Assembly (NCBI RefSeq): GCF_002007605.1
Contig: NZ_CP019799.1
Coordinates: forward strand, 620,001 to 684,000
DNA length: 64,000 nucleotides
DNA from: Cellvibrio sp. PSBB023
GTDB lineage: Bacteria > Pseudomonadota > Gammaproteobacteria > Pseudomonadales > Cellvibrionaceae
Direction: 5' to 3'
The position numbers and the translations under genes were made by a program. The notes under the pieces were generated by a model, which saw nothing but the letters and a program-made list of their open reading frames with translations, was not told the origin of the DNA and ran no database searches. Within the stretch, counting starts at the first letter, position 1. Every line of letters begins with the position of its first letter. Of the stretch, positions 50,103 to 60,344 are shown piece after piece.

Positions 50103-51404
50103 TTATTTGCGCTCAGGTTCGCACCAGCGGCGGATAAACGCGCCTTCAGGATCATAGGTGTCGCGCTGTTTTTGGATATTAAATTCCCGTCGCCCACGGG
50201 GATCGGTGCCTACGCCCGCCAGATATTGCCAGTTGCCCCAATTGGCGGCGCAGTCGTAGTCGATCAGTTGTTGTTCAAACCAGGCAGCACCGTAACGCCA
50301 ATCCACACCCAGTTGATTAATCAGGTAGCTCGCCACAATTTGTCGACCGCGGTTGCTCATCCAACCCGTGGCCGCCAGTTGTCGCATAAACGCATCCACA
50401 AAGGCATTGCCCGTATTCCCCGCGCACCAGGCGGCAAACGCCTCGGGGTAAAAACTCAACAAGGGATTTTTATTTTGTATGCCGCGCAAGGAAAACAGTG
50501 TTTTGCCTGCACGAAACGCCAGCCACTGAAAATACTCGCGCCAGAGCAATTCAAAATAAAGCCAGTAGGTGGATTCATTTGCACCGTATTGTTGTTCGTA
50601 GCCTTTAATAGCATGGGCCACTTGCCGGGCGGAAATACAACCCAGTGCCAACCAAGGGGATAATTTGGAGGAAAAATCCCAGCCGTCCAAACCATTGCGG
50701 GTATTTTTGTAGTTACCAAGCAGTTGCTGCTCGCCCAAAAAATAGTGCAGTTGCGCCAGCCCTGCGGCGCTGCCGCCCTGAAAGGGCAGACGGCGCTGAT
50801 CCATGGGCTGTACTAACTGCTGCGCTTGCATAATCCCCACCCACTGATCCAATTCGCAGGGTGAGTCCACAATATGCAGCGGCTGGCGTAACGCCGGGGC
50901 GGGAGGCAGTGGGATGGTGCAAGGACGAGCTTCGACCTGTTTGCGAAATGTGGAGAAAACCATCGGCAAATCTGCCAGGGCAAAGGGCAGCTCAACGCGA
51001 TCAAACAAGGTGAAGTTTTCATCGCAGCGCAGTGGGATATCAATTAACTCACGCAGGCGTTTTACATCCTGCTGTTCGTCGCTGCCGGGGTGTTCGCCTG
51101 TGGCGATGGTGCCAATGTCCCACTGCTCAATTAGCTCGGCTAATACTCTGGCTGGATCGCCCACCACCACAATCAAATCGCTACCTTGGACGCGCAGTTG
51201 TTGTCGCAATTGTTGCAGCGATTCCACTAAAAAATACTGGCGATAAATCCCCAGGCTTTTCTGTTGATAGCGCCATGGGTGCAGCCAGCGCTCGGGCAAT
51301 ACATAAACCCCAATTACGCGATCATTATTGGCGACCAAATGGCTCCAGCCGGGGTTATCCTGCAGGCGTAAATCGTAGCGAAACCAGTAAATTGCTGTGC
51401 GCAT
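50103..51404 (-). CDS. DASH-type cryptochrome/photolyase
   Basis: A 433-aa FAD protein of the photolyase family. The N-terminal alpha/beta antenna domain (IYWFRYDLRLQDNPGWSHLV) leads to the FAD-binding helical domain with WDFSSKLSPWLALGCISARQ, LLWREYFQWLAFRAG, TGWMSNRGRQIVASYL and WRYGAAWFEQQLIDYDCAAN. The NGLDGWDFSSKLSPW block and the C-terminal layout match Cry-DASH proteins, which repair UV dimers in single-stranded DNA. GGGGAT precedes the ATG at a 6-nt spacing. It is divergent from the exbB-led operon. Substrate preference is inferred from family. Confidence 0.92.
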   Translation of the reverse strand: MRTAIYWFRYDLRLQDNPGWSHLVANNDRVIGVYVLPERWLHPWRYQQKSLGIYRQYFLVESLQQLRQQLRVQGSDLIVVVGDPARVLAELIEQWDIGTIATGEHPGSDEQQDVKRLRELIDIPLRCDENFTLFDRVELPFALADLPMVFSTFRKQVEARPCTIPLPPAPALRQPLHIVDSPCELDQWVGIMQAQQLVQPMDQRRLPFQGGSAAGLAQLHYFLGEQQLLGNYKNTRNGLDGWDFSSKLSPWLALGCISARQVAHAIKGYEQQYGANESTYWLYFELLWREYFQWLAFRAGKTLFSLRGIQNKNPLLSFYPEAFAAWCAGNTGNAFVDAFMRQLAATGWMSNRGRQIVASYLINQLGVDWRYGAAWFEQQLIDYDCAANWGNWQYLAGVGTDPRGRREFNIQKQRDTYDPEGAFIRRWCEPERK

Positions 51405-51616
51405 GGTGTATCCCCAAGTGTTTGCGCTTCATACGCAAACCCGGCGTTTAGCAATCATTGGGCAGCACAAAAATTATTTTGCATCGCTCAAAACTTCTTC
51501 ACACATTTAACGTCTATTAGCCCGGCCCCCATGGCAAGGGCAGGATCTTGTGGTAATGTACGCCGCACTTGGAGCCAGGGGCTCATTGGGTTTGGATAAT
51601 AAAGAGGACGGTTTCT

Positions 51617-52243
51617 GTGGTTGAGATATTTCTGGCTGGCGGTATTTTGATGTGGCCTATTCTGGCCTGTTCCTTAATTGTGATTGCAATCAGTGCCGAG
51701 CGTTATTGGACACTTAACCCTGCCAAAATCGCCCCTAAAACCTTGTTGGCACAAGTCTGGAGCTGGATTAAAAACAACCAGCTGGATGCCACCAAATTGC
51801 GCGAACTCAAACAATCCTCACCCCTCGGGCAAATTCTTGCAGCAGGTTTGAGCAACTCCAAACACGGACGCGAAGTGATGAAAGACTCGGTACAAGAAGC
51901 CGCCAGTCAGGTCATCCACGACTTGGAACGCTACGTTAATATTCTCGGCACCATTGCCAATGTTGCTCCCTTGATGGGGCTACTGGGTACGGTGTTCGGC
52001 ATGATTCAGGTATTTAATGCCATCATGATTCAGGGCTCTGGCAACACCGGGGTACTCGCGGGTGGTATTTCTGTTGCGCTCTACACAACAGCCGCCGGTT
52101 TGATGGTGGCTATTCCTGCCATGATTGCACATCGCTTTTTCCAGCGCCGTATCGACTCCATTGTTGTGACCATGGAAGAAGAGGCAATCAAACTGGTTGA
52201 TGCATTGCACAGCGATCGTCGTGTCGATGTGAAACTGGTTTAA
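51617..52243 (+). CDS. exbB: ExbB/TolQ-type proton channel protein
   Basis: A 208-aa inner-membrane protein that, with ExbD, uses proton flow to energise an outer-membrane process. The MotA/TolQ/ExbB domain is seen in IANVAPLMGLLGTVFGMIQV and GGISVALYTTAAGLMVAIPA (two of three membrane segments); the first helix is near residues 8-30. The start is GTG at 51617, with GAGG 8 nt upstream; longer in-frame starts lack this. It leads the set exbB-exbD-lpxK-kdsB-ptp-murB. In pseudomonads this same order occurs. Confidence 0.9.
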   Translation: MVEIFLAGGILMWPILACSLIVIAISAERYWTLNPAKIAPKTLLAQVWSWIKNNQLDATKLRELKQSSPLGQILAAGLSNSKHGREVMKDSVQEAASQVIHDLERYVNILGTIANVAPLMGLLGTVFGMIQVFNAIMIQGSGNTGVLAGGISVALYTTAAGLMVAIPAMIAHRFFQRRIDSIVVTMEEEAIKLVDALHSDRRVDVKLV

Positions 52244-52260
52244 GGGCGCGGGGTCGCAAC

Positions 52261-52686
52261 GTGAAATTTCGTCGCCAAAAAACGGAAGATGAAGGCATCA
52301 ACCTGACACCATTGATTGATGTGGTGTTCCTGCTGTTGATTTTCTTCATGGTATCAACCACCTTCACTAAAGAGACGCACCTGAGTGTGGACCTGCCGGA
52401 AGCCGTGGGTGAGCAGAGTAGTGAATTGCCAAAACAGATTGAAATTCTGATTAACAGCGACGGCAGCTACTCGGTCAATGGCTTGGCGCTGGTGAATAAT
52501 AAAGGGGCAACCCTCAAATCGGCGCTGGAAAAAACGGCTGAAGGCGATAATCAACTGCCGCTGGTCATTACTGCCGATGCAAAAACTCCGCATCAAGCGG
52601 TTGTTCAAGCCATGGATGTGGCTGGTCAATTGGGCTTTGCGCGCTTGAGCATCACCACACGCCAGCCGGAACCTGAAAAAGACTAG
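52261..52686 (+). CDS. exbD: ExbD/TolR-type protein
   Basis: A 141-aa partner of the ExbB-type channel with one N-terminal membrane helix (LIDVVFLLLIFFMVSTTF, residues about 18-35, carrying the functional Asp) and a periplasmic domain to the end (ITADAKTPHQAVVQAMDVAG). The start is GTG. It follows exbB by 17 bp. About 120 bp separate it from lpxK, including a strong hairpin at 52738-52768. Confidence 0.9.
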   Translation: MKFRRQKTEDEGINLTPLIDVVFLLLIFFMVSTTFTKETHLSVDLPEAVGEQSSELPKQIEILINSDGSYSVNGLALVNNKGATLKSALEKTAEGDNQLPLVITADAKTPHQAVVQAMDVAGQLGFARLSITTRQPEPEKD

Positions 52687-52737
52687 TAACTCAGTTACAA
52701 TTCGCGCTGGTTTTTCACTAATGCCAGGCAATCCCGC

Positions 52738-52768
52738 AGGGCTTTTGTATTCACCATGCAAAAGCCCT
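52738..52768. other. Intra-operon hairpin between exbD and lpxK
   Basis: AGGGCTTTTG / CAAAAGCCCT is a perfect 10-bp stem with an 11-nt loop in the 118-bp gap. It is not followed by a T-run, so it is more likely an mRNA-processing or stability element, or a weak attenuator, than a full terminator. Confidence 0.55.
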
Positions 52769-52804
52769 TTCCATTTCTGCGATACAGGTTGATAGGTTCT
52801 TACC

Positions 52805-53878
52805 GTGCACTCCTCTCCGCCCACCCATCCATCCGCCGCCCACCCGCGCACTGCCAAAGCCGATAGCTGGCAAGCTGCTTGGTATGGCACAAGGCGTTGG
52901 AGTTTTTGGCTGTTGCCACTGAATTGGTTGTTTGTTCTGGCGTCGGCGGTGCGCCGTTATGCTTTGCTTCGCTGGCAACAAAAAACGCTGGCAACACCGG
53001 TGATTGTGGTGGGTAATATCTCTGTGGGCGGCACGGGCAAAACGCCTTTATTGATTGCGCTGGTTAAATGGTTGCAGGCGCAGGGTTATACCCCCGGTGT
53101 GGTCAGCCGTGGTTACGGTGGCCGCGCAGAAACCTATCCTTATTTGCTCAGTGCCCAGAGTACTGCAGCCCAAGCGGGCGATGAGCCGGTTACCATCTAC
53201 CAACAAACAGGCTGTGCGGTATGCGTGGGGCCGGATCGTCTGGCTGCTGCGCGTATGTTGGAGGATCAGGGCTGCGACCTGCTGCTGAGCGATGATGGTT
53301 TGCAGCATTATCGTTTAGGACGCGATATTGAAATCGCCGTGGTTGATGGGCAGCGTGGCCTTGGCAATGGCTGGCGCCTGCCAGTTGGCCCCTTGCGTGA
53401 ACCCATCAGTCGTTTGGCGACAGTGGACTGGGTAATCGTGAACTCGCCCTCAGCGGATTTTGCTGTGCCGGGGTTGGCCGACCTGTACTTTATTCCCATG
53501 CAGATTCAACCCCATGCGCTGGTCAATCTGAGTACGGGTGCAGCTCATGATGTGTCGTTACTCGCGGCGCAATCGGTGAATGCCGTTGCCGGTATTGGCA
53601 ACCCGCAGCGGTTCATCAACACTCTGGCGGAATCTGGCATAACTGCGCAATTGCACGCTTTCCCCGATCACCATGCCTATACCGCCAGCGACTTTGCGTT
53701 TGCCAATCAGTGGCCGCTGGTCATGACGGAAAAGGATGCCGTTAAATGCAAAGCTTTTGCCCAACCCGATTGGTATTACCTGACGATTAACGCGTGTTTG
53801 TCCGATGCCTTCTGGTCGGCTTTTGCGCAGCGTATCGAACGGGTAATGGAACAGAAAAAATCCCGTTTCGGGGTGTAA
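52805..53878 (+). CDS. lpxK: Tetraacyldisaccharide 4'-kinase
   Basis: Phosphorylates the lipid A disaccharide at position 4' at the inner membrane. The 357-aa product has a membrane-facing N-terminus ([18 protein letters not shown]), the P-loop [20 protein letters not shown] (about residues 67-85), [12 protein letters not shown], and [24 protein letters not shown] at 52805 with AGGT upstream is the likely start. It sits after exbD and before kdsB; the small trm112-like gene often between lpxK and kdsB is absent here (28-bp gap). Confidence 0.94.
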   Translation: MHSSPPTHPSAAHPRTAKADSWQAAWYGTRRWSFWLLPLNWLFVLASAVRRYALLRWQQKTLATPVIVVGNISVGGTGKTPLLIALVKWLQAQGYTPGVVSRGYGGRAETYPYLLSAQSTAAQAGDEPVTIYQQTGCAVCVGPDRLAAARMLEDQGCDLLLSDDGLQHYRLGRDIEIAVVDGQRGLGNGWRLPVGPLREPISRLATVDWVIVNSPSADFAVPGLADLYFIPMQIQPHALVNLSTGAAHDVSLLAAQSVNAVAGIGNPQRFINTLAESGITAQLHAFPDHHAYTASDFAFANQWPLVMTEKDAVKCKAFAQPDWYYLTINACLSDAFWSAFAQRIERVMEQKKSRFGV

Positions 53879-53906
53879 TTTTTTATTCAGACAGTGGAAT
53901 CCTGCT

Positions 53907-54668
53907 ATGCGTTTTTATGTTGTTATTCCCGCTCGCTACGCTTCAACCCGTTTGCCTGCCAAACCTTTAAAGGAAATCGCAGGCAAACCCATGATTCAAC
54001 ATGTGTACGAGCGCGCCTGCGAAAGTGCCGCCACTGAGGTGGTGATTGCAACTGATGATGCGCGTATTGAAGCGGTTGCCAAGGCTTTTGGTGCTCGCGT
54101 ATGCATGACCTCTGCTGCGCACAATTCAGGTACAGATCGCCTGCAAGAAGTGGTCGCGCAACTACAGTTAAACGATGACGACATTGTTGTAAACGTGCAA
54201 GGCGATGAGCCGCTGATTCCACCGGCAGTGATTAATCAGGTCGCAGAAAATATCGCCAACAACCGTTTTGCCAGCATGGCCACCTTGAGCGAGCCCATCC
54301 ATTCGCTGGAAGATTTTCGCAACCCGAATATTGTAAAAGTCGTTGCTGATCACGCGGGTAAAGCGCTGTATTTTAGTCGTGCGCCTATTCCTTGGGCGCG
54401 CGATCACTTTGCGCAGGCAGATGTAACTAGTTTGCCGCAGGATTTCCCCGCCCAGCGCCATATTGGTATCTATGCCTATCGTGTGGCGCTGTTAAATCGC
54501 TTTATTACCTGGCCCCAGGCGCAACTGGAAAAAATTGAATCCCTGGAGCAATTGCGTGTGTTGGCAAACGGTGAAGCGATTCATATTGCCGAGGCCTGCG
54601 CTGCGGTGCCCGGCGGTGTAGACACCGAAGCAGATTTGGTGCGCGTAAAAGCCTTATTGGAAGCTTAA
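53907..54668 (+). CDS. kdsB: CMP-KDO synthetase
   Basis: Activates KDO with CTP for lipopolysaccharide inner-core synthesis in the cytoplasm. The 253-aa length is normal. [20 protein letters not shown] is the N-terminal nucleotide site, with [28 protein letters not shown] and [14 protein letters not shown] typical of KdsB, then [16 protein letters not shown]. Upstream GGAA lies 8 nt before the ATG. It is followed 20 bp later by the phosphatase gene. Confidence 0.95.
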   Translation: MRFYVVIPARYASTRLPAKPLKEIAGKPMIQHVYERACESAATEVVIATDDARIEAVAKAFGARVCMTSAAHNSGTDRLQEVVAQLQLNDDDIVVNVQGDEPLIPPAVINQVAENIANNRFASMATLSEPIHSLEDFRNPNIVKVVADHAGKALYFSRAPIPWARDHFAQADVTSLPQDFPAQRHIGIYAYRVALLNRFITWPQAQLEKIESLEQLRVLANGEAIHIAEACAAVPGGVDTEADLVRVKALLEA

Positions 54669-54688
54669 TCGAGATCTGGTACTGACCT

Positions 54689-55162
54689 ATGACCAATGTT
54701 TTATTTGTGTGTTTGGGAAATATTTGTCGTTCTCCTACCGCCGATGGCATCTTTCGCGAGTTAGTGGCGAATGCGCGGTTGGATCAAAAAATTATTGTCG
54801 ACTCGGCGGGCACGGGCGATTGGCATGTGGGTAAAGCGCCTGATACTCGCACTGTCGCAGCCGCACGCAAACGCGGTTACGATCTGTCGGTATTGCGCGC
54901 GCGCCAAGTTAATGCGCGCGACTTTGATGAGTTTGATTATGTACTGGCGATGGATGATGCCAATCTGGCGGATTTACAGCGCCTCAAACCTGCGCATTTT
55001 ACTGGTCATTTAGGCTTGTTTTTGGAGTTTGGTTCTCGAGGCGATTATCGCGAAGTGCCAGATCCTTACTATGGCGGCAGCGATGGTTTTGAACTGGTAC
55101 TGGATTTGGTCGAAGACGCCGCGCAAGGTTTACTGAATCATATTCGCCAGCGTCTCTACTGA
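54689..55162 (+). CDS. Low-molecular-weight protein tyrosine phosphatase
   Basis: A 157-aa phosphatase with the active-site loop VCLGNICRSPTADG (residues about 6-19; the CX5R signature is seen as CLGNICRS) and the distal acid in DPYYGGSDGFELVLDLVEDA. Often found in this position between kdsB and murB; the natural target in such operons is not settled, though capsule or exopolysaccharide kinases are substrates of related enzymes. Catalytic residues are intact. Confidence 0.93.
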   Translation: MTNVLFVCLGNICRSPTADGIFRELVANARLDQKIIVDSAGTGDWHVGKAPDTRTVAAARKRGYDLSVLRARQVNARDFDEFDYVLAMDDANLADLQRLKPAHFTGHLGLFLEFGSRGDYREVPDPYYGGSDGFELVLDLVEDAAQGLLNHIRQRLY

Positions 55163-55208
55163 TCGGGTTTGTATGCCCCGCAATTTCTGTGTTTAAGGTG
55201 ATAAGGCT

Positions 55209-56225
55209 GTGCCACTTTTTTTACCCCATTTTAATTTACAAAAGCTCAATACCCTCGCTGTTCCTGCAGTGGCGGATTATTTTGTCGCCGTGCATAACGA
55301 CGATGAGCTGCGCGAAGCGTTAGCATTTGCGCGCACGGAAAACTGTCCGTTACTACTGCTTGGTGGCGGCAGTAATATTGTGTTGCGCGACGATTTTCCC
55401 GGCGTTGTTATCCAGCTTAAATCCCAGGGTAAAGAAGTGGTTGCCGAAACCGATGACCATGTATGGTTAAAAGTGGCAGCCGGTGAAAATTGGCATCAGC
55501 TGGTGCAATACACCCTGGATAATGCGCTTTATGGTTTGGAAAATTTATCGCTCATTCCTGGTAGTGTTGGTGCAGCACCGATTCAAAATATCGGCGCCTA
55601 TGGCGTAGAAGTGAAAGAGCTTATTACCGAATTGAGTGCGCTTGAAATTCGCTCAGGCATTGTGGTGAATTTCACTAATGAAAGCTGCCAGTTTGGTTAT
55701 CGCGACAGTATTTTCAAGCAATCACTTAAGGATCAATACGTCATTACCTCGGTGACTTTCCGGCTGAATAAAACGGCGCATGTAAACTTGTCTTACCCGG
55801 CATTGCGCGATGCATTACGGGATATCGAAACTGTAACACCACAAGCGGTGAGCGATGCGGTTATTGCGATTCGTCAATCCAAGCTGCCAGACCCGGCGAT
55901 TATCCCCAATGTTGGCAGCTTCTTTAAAAACCCCATCATCAGTAGCGAACAACTGCATGTGTTGCGTGCGAACTTTCCAGACATAGTGAGTTATCCAGTG
56001 GATAGCCACCGCGTAAAACTGGCGGCTGGCTGGCTGATTGATCGCGCTGGCTGGCGTGGTAAAGCCGCTGCCGGTGCGCAGGTTCACGCGCAGCAAGCGC
56101 TGGTACTGACTAACCCAGCAAAAGCATCGGGTGCCACTGTACTGGCCTTGGCCGAATACATTCAGCAGTCGGTAGCTGAACAATTTGGCGTGGTGTTGGA
56201 AATGGAGCCGCGGATTTATCCTTGA
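55209..56225 (+). CDS. murB: UDP-N-acetylenolpyruvoylglucosamine reductase
   Basis: FAD/NADPH reduction giving UDP-MurNAc in peptidoglycan synthesis. At 338 aa it has the type I (E. coli-like) length. The FAD region is LLLLGGGSNIVLRDDFPGVV, with LSLIPGSVGAAPIQNIGAYG, the catalytic Ser in PNVGSFFKNP and AGWLIDRAGWRGKAAAGAQV. The start is GTG at 55209. It ends the exbB-murB block; 265 bp without a gene precede gacA, and I see no strong feature in them. Confidence 0.95.
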   Translation: MPLFLPHFNLQKLNTLAVPAVADYFVAVHNDDELREALAFARTENCPLLLLGGGSNIVLRDDFPGVVIQLKSQGKEVVAETDDHVWLKVAAGENWHQLVQYTLDNALYGLENLSLIPGSVGAAPIQNIGAYGVEVKELITELSALEIRSGIVVNFTNESCQFGYRDSIFKQSLKDQYVITSVTFRLNKTAHVNLSYPALRDALRDIETVTPQAVSDAVIAIRQSKLPDPAIIPNVGSFFKNPIISSEQLHVLRANFPDIVSYPVDSHRVKLAAGWLIDRAGWRGKAAAGAQVHAQQALVLTNPAKASGATVLALAEYIQQSVAEQFGVVLEMEPRIYP

Positions 56226-56502
56226 TATTTAGCAGCCGCAATGACTCGCCATCTATCATTCCTCTGGTCGATTATTGCGCTATTTCTTCATGGATCATTT
56301 AGTCTTCATAACTAAAAGACAAATTAAACGCCTTAAAAAGCGATTATTGGTATTTAAGAAAGCACAAACCTGCCATTAAATAGTGGTAGTTTGCTCAGAG
56401 TCTCACTACAATCGATAAAAATGTGGCAGTAAAAACCCTGAGTATTCATGCCGCTTTATAAAAACAATTGTTAAAGGGTCCGGTTTCGGATTGGGGGCTA
56501 GT

Positions 56503-57156
56503 TTGACAAAGATTCTCGTAGTCGATGATCACGATCTAGTTCGCATGGGGATAGTGCGTATGTTAGCCGACGTAGAAGGCTATCAAGTGGTTGGGGATGC
56601 CAAGAGTGGTGAAGAGGCCGTAACCAAGGCGCGCATATTGAAGCCTGACGTTGTGTTGATGGATGTAAAAATGCCCGGCATGGGCGGCCTTGAAGCAACC
56701 AAAAAACTACTGACCGTGAATCCGGTGATTAAAATTATTGCCGTTACCGCGTGTGACGATGACCTTTACCCGACTCGATTGATGCAGGCGGGGGCAGTGG
56801 GCTACGTCACCAAGGGCGCTGAATTTACCGAAATCACCGATGCCATTAATAAGGTGATTCGCGGTGATCTCTATATGAGTAATTCCATTGCGCAGCAACT
56901 GGCGTTACGGACTTTCTCGGGCGCCAATAATCAGGAGTCACCGTTTGAAAAGCTCTCCCAGCGTGAACTGCAAACGGCGATGCTGATTGCCAATGGTCAA
57001 AAGGTAAATGATATAGCCAATACCTTTTGTGTCAGCCCGAAAACAGTCAATTCTTACCGTTACCGCATTTTTGAAAAGCTCTCCATCAACAGCGATGTTG
57101 AATTGACCTTGTTGGCGGTAAAGCACAATCTTCTTGACCCGGAAGCAGTCGTGTAA
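56503..57156 (+). CDS. gacA: GacA/UvrY-type response regulator
   Basis: A 217-aa two-component regulator. The receiver domain has the acidic pair in [12 protein letters not shown], the phospho-acceptor in [13 protein letters not shown] (about residue 54), and Lys in YVTKGAEF; the LuxR/NarL HTH covers the end ([40 protein letters not shown]). It is expected to pair with a GacS/BarA kinase and act via small RNAs on secondary metabolism and secretion. A TTG at 56503 is the best start: GGGGG lies about 5 nt upstream and the domain begins at once. Next to uvrC, as in pseudomonads and E. coli. Confidence 0.93.
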   Translation: MTKILVVDDHDLVRMGIVRMLADVEGYQVVGDAKSGEEAVTKARILKPDVVLMDVKMPGMGGLEATKKLLTVNPVIKIIAVTACDDDLYPTRLMQAGAVGYVTKGAEFTEITDAINKVIRGDLYMSNSIAQQLALRTFSGANNQESPFEKLSQRELQTAMLIANGQKVNDIANTFCVSPKTVNSYRYRIFEKLSINSDVELTLLAVKHNLLDPEAVV

Positions 57157-57207
57157 ACGGCTGCTGTTTCCTTCCCCTGAGCAGTCGTTTTGGCAGATAG
57201 TGTTCCG

Positions 57208-59045
57208 ATGACGCAAGAGTGCGCCGATCTTTTTGATCATTCCCGTTTTTTAGCCAATACCACCCAGCAGCCGGGCATTTATCAAATGTTTGGTGCCGAT
57301 GGTGGCATTTTGTACGTAGGCAAAGCCAAAAATCTTAAGGCGCGCCTGTCCAGCTATTTTCGTAAAACCGGATTAACGCCCAAAACCCAGGCACTGGTAG
57401 CGCGGATTGCACGTATCGAGGTGACAGTCACTGCGAGTGAAACTGAGGCGCTGATTCTTGAACAGAACCTCATTAAATCCAATCGCCCGCCTTACAATAT
57501 TTTGCTGCGTGACGATAAATCCTACCCCTATATTTTTATTTCCAGCGGCGAGGATTACCCGCGCATATCCTTTCATCGCGGCGCCAAAAAAAAGCGCGGC
57601 GACTATTACGGCCCCTTTCCCAATGTGGGTGCGGTGAAAGAAAGCCTGAATTTTTTACAAAAAACATTTCGCACGCGTCAGTGCGAGGACAGTGTATTTA
57701 AAAATCGTACACGGCCTTGCTTGCAATACCAAATCAAGCGCTGCACCGCCCCCTGTGTGGATTTCATCTCCCCGAGGATTACCAAAAAGACCTGCATCAC
57801 ACCCGGCTCTTTTTAACGGGTAATAGCGATAAGTTGCTGAGCGAGCTGGCGGATCAAATGGATGTGGCCGCACAGCAATTGCAATTTGAAAAGGCGGCCG
57901 CTTACCGCGATCAAATCACCGCTTTGCGCACTGTGCAGTCCCAGCAGGTAATTGAAGAGGGTAATGGCGATATCGATATTATTGCCGCCGAGATGCGCGC
58001 CGCCGCCATTTGTGTGCATATTTTGTTTGTGCGTCAGGGCAGGATATTGGGCAGTCGCAGTTTTTACCCGGCGGCCACGCTTGCAGAAACCCCGGCAGAT
58101 ATTCTCGCGGAGTTTATCCCCCAGTTTTATCTGGCAAGCGCCGGGCGTGAAATCCCGCGCGAAATCATTGTGAGCCAACCATTGGATGAGGTGGATGTAA
58201 TCAGCGCGGCGTTGCAACAGTCAGCAGGGCGGCAGGTATTTATCAATCACCAGGTGCGACGTCATCGCACCCAATGGCTGCAAATGGCAACAACGGCCGC
58301 GCAGCAAAACCTGGTTGCCCATATCAATAATAAAAAGAGTTCGCTGGATAGGTTTGTTGCCTTGCAGGAGGCATTGGGATTGGATGAAACACCCCAGCGG
58401 ATGGAATGTTTTGATATCAGCCACAGCAGCGGTGAATTAACCGTAGCCAGCTGTGTGGTGTTTGATACTAATGGTCCCCTCAAGTCAGATTATCGTCGTT
58501 TCAATATAGACGGCATTACACCCGGCGATGATTATGCCGCTATGGAGCAGGCGCTAACGCGGCGCTATACCCGCCTGCAAAATGGCGAAGGCAAGCTGCC
58601 GGACATTTTGTTAATTGACGGTGGCAAAGGGCAGCTCGGTAAGGCAATTGAGGTGCTAGGTGAACTAGGCGTGCAGGGCGTACAACTGATTGGTGTAGCC
58701 AAGGGAACAACCCGCAAAGCCGGATTTGAAACCCTGTTCGATGGTGAAACCGGCGACGAGATTGTCCTGCCGGGAGATTCCCCTGCGCTGCACTTGATCC
58801 AGCATATCCGCGACGAATCCCATCGCTTTGCTATTACCGGGCATAAGCAGCGTCGCGACAAAAAACGCAAAACATCGACCCTGGAAGACATTCCCGGCAT
58901 AGGTGCAACGCGCCGTCGCGAATTGCTTCGTCACTTTGGTGGCCTGCATGAAATACAAAATGCCAGCATCAATGACCTTGCCCGCGTCAACGGCATCAGT
59001 CAAAAGCTGGCTGAGGAGATTCATGGGTTTTTCCATAGCGACTAG
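57208..59045 (+). CDS. uvrC: Excinuclease ABC subunit C, frameshifted
   Basis: Makes the two incisions of nucleotide excision repair. As given, the gene is split: the first frame runs from 57208 and ends at 57816, the second is open from before 57717 to 59045. Adding one C to the C4 run 57770-57773 restores [14 protein letters not shown] and a 612-aa protein of normal length. Domains: GIY-YIG nuclease ([19 protein letters not shown]), Cys-rich [18 protein letters not shown] ([17 protein letters not shown]), RNase-H-like nuclease ([12 protein letters not shown]), and a helix-hairpin-helix ([16 protein letters not shown]). Start at 57208; a TTG at 57190 is possible. The lack of further damage favours a sequencing error or a very recent mutation. 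Confidence 0.9.
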
Positions 59046-59161
59046 GGTGAGGTAAGAGGGGTAAAATCCTGCTTCACCCGTCTCACAGGATGTGAAATCT
59101 ATGTTGCTGGTGTATTATCTCTGCCGGTTATATGACTTCAAGCGACACCCGAGACCTCTCT

Positions 59162-59716
59162 ATGAATCTTGCCAACCAATTGACGTTGATGCGGATATTT
59201 ATGATTCCGCTATTTGTGTTTGTCTTTTATCTCCCTTTTGGTTGGTCACATATTGTTACTGCAATCATCTTCAGTGTTGCAGCAATCACCGACTGGGCCG
59301 ATGGTTACGTCGCGCGTAAATACAATCAAAGTACCCCTTTTGGTGCCTTCCTTGACCCGGTAGCAGACAAACTGATGGTGGCTATCGCCTTATTGCTATT
59401 GGTTACTTTGCATCATGATTCTGCCTGGTTTGTCGTTGCCGCTGCGGTGATTGTCGGGCGTGAAATAGTGATTTCTGCATTGCGTGAATGGATGGCCGAA
59501 GTAGGGCAGAGAGCCAGTGTGGCGGTATCCGGTATAGGCAAGGTAAAAACCACCCTGCAAATGACCGCGATTATAGTGCTGCTCATGAATGTGCCGCTAC
59601 TCATGCCCTTGGGGTTTATCGCCTTGGCGGGCGCCGCGGCCCTGACCCTGTGGTCCATGGTGCTCTATCTGCGCGCTGCCTGGCCGTTTTTATTGCCCGC
59701 AAAGGATCAAAAATAA
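59162..59716 (+). CDS. pgsA: CDP-diacylglycerol-glycerol-3-phosphate phosphatidyltransferase
   Basis: Makes phosphatidylglycerol phosphate at the inner membrane. The 184-aa product has several hydrophobic helices and the CDP-alcohol phosphatidyltransferase signature in [20 protein letters not shown] continued by LDPVADK (D-x2-D-G-x2-A-R-x8-G-x3-D-x3-D, about residues 42-64). The start at 59162 ([20 protein letters not shown]) is typical for PgsA; an earlier in-frame start is not needed. It follows uvrC by about 115 bp and precedes two tRNA genes, a conserved order. Confidence 0.95.
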   Translation: MNLANQLTLMRIFMIPLFVFVFYLPFGWSHIVTAIIFSVAAITDWADGYVARKYNQSTPFGAFLDPVADKLMVAIALLLLVTLHHDSAWFVVAAAVIVGREIVISALREWMAEVGQRASVAVSGIGKVKTTLQMTAIIVLLMNVPLLMPLGFIALAGAAALTLWSMVLYLRAAWPFLLPAKDQK

Positions 59717-59832
59717 CGGCTTTTTAAGCGACTTGAGTAGTATTTAAACAATCCGCAAAAAACCTTATAACCACCCGTATAAAAGACTAGGATTTTTAAA
59801 ATGAGTCCGCTAGAATTGCGGCCTCTCAAAAT

Positions 59833-59906
59833 GGCGCGATAGCAAAGCGGTTATGCGTCGGATTGCAAATCCGTTGAGCCCGGTTCGACTCCGGGTCGCG
59901 CCTCCA
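59833..59906 (+). tRNA. tRNA-Cys (GCA)
   Basis: A full cloverleaf: acceptor GGCGCGA / TCGCGCC, anticodon loop TTGCAAA with GCA, T-arm CCGGTTCGACTCCGG, discriminator T (as in tRNA-Cys) and an encoded CCA at the 3' end. Confidence 0.96.
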
Positions 59907-59939
59907 TTTTTCTTTTACTTACCGAAGTAAAAGCACTCT

Positions 59940-60026
59940 GCCCGAGTGGTGAAATCGGTAGACACAACAGATTTAAAATCTGTCGATCTTTTGGTCGTGC
60001 CGGTTCAAGTCCGGCCTCGGGCACCA
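59940..60026 (+). tRNA. tRNA-Leu (TAA)
   Basis: 87 nt with encoded CCA: acceptor GCCCGAG / CTCGGGC, anticodon arm CAGATTTAAAATCTG with TAA, a long variable arm (class II, CGATCTTTTGGTCG) and T-arm GCCGGTTCAAGTCCGGC. It lies 33 bp after tRNA-Cys and probably shares its transcript. Confidence 0.96.
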
Positions 60027-60056
60027 TGTTTAATCCAGTAATATTCCTGAATACAT

Positions 60057-60093
60057 AAAAACCGCCCTGACAGGTTCAGGGCGGTTTTTTTTG
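60057..60093 (+). terminator. Terminator after the tRNA genes
   Basis: ACCGCCCTGA / TCAGGGCGGT is a perfect 10-bp stem followed by a T8 run, about 30 bp after tRNA-Leu. The next 250 bp up to hsdR hold nothing I can support beyond a likely promoter region. Confidence 0.93.
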
Positions 60094-60344
60094 GTCTTTT
60101 ATCTTTCAGCATCTACAACAATTTCATTACAGCTCAGCAGCAATCACCACGTTCAATGCAGATTGGCGTGGATTAGGTTGATACTTGCGTCAATTCACAA
60201 AACGGTTACTATCGAGCTTTCGCACGGCTTTCAGTGAATGATGTGCGAATCAAAAGCTACAACATCCAATAATACTTGGCGCGGCTCCGACCCTTTTTGC
60301 TCAAGGTGTGGCAGGGCTGGGTTGTCATGGAAAGAATATTATTT

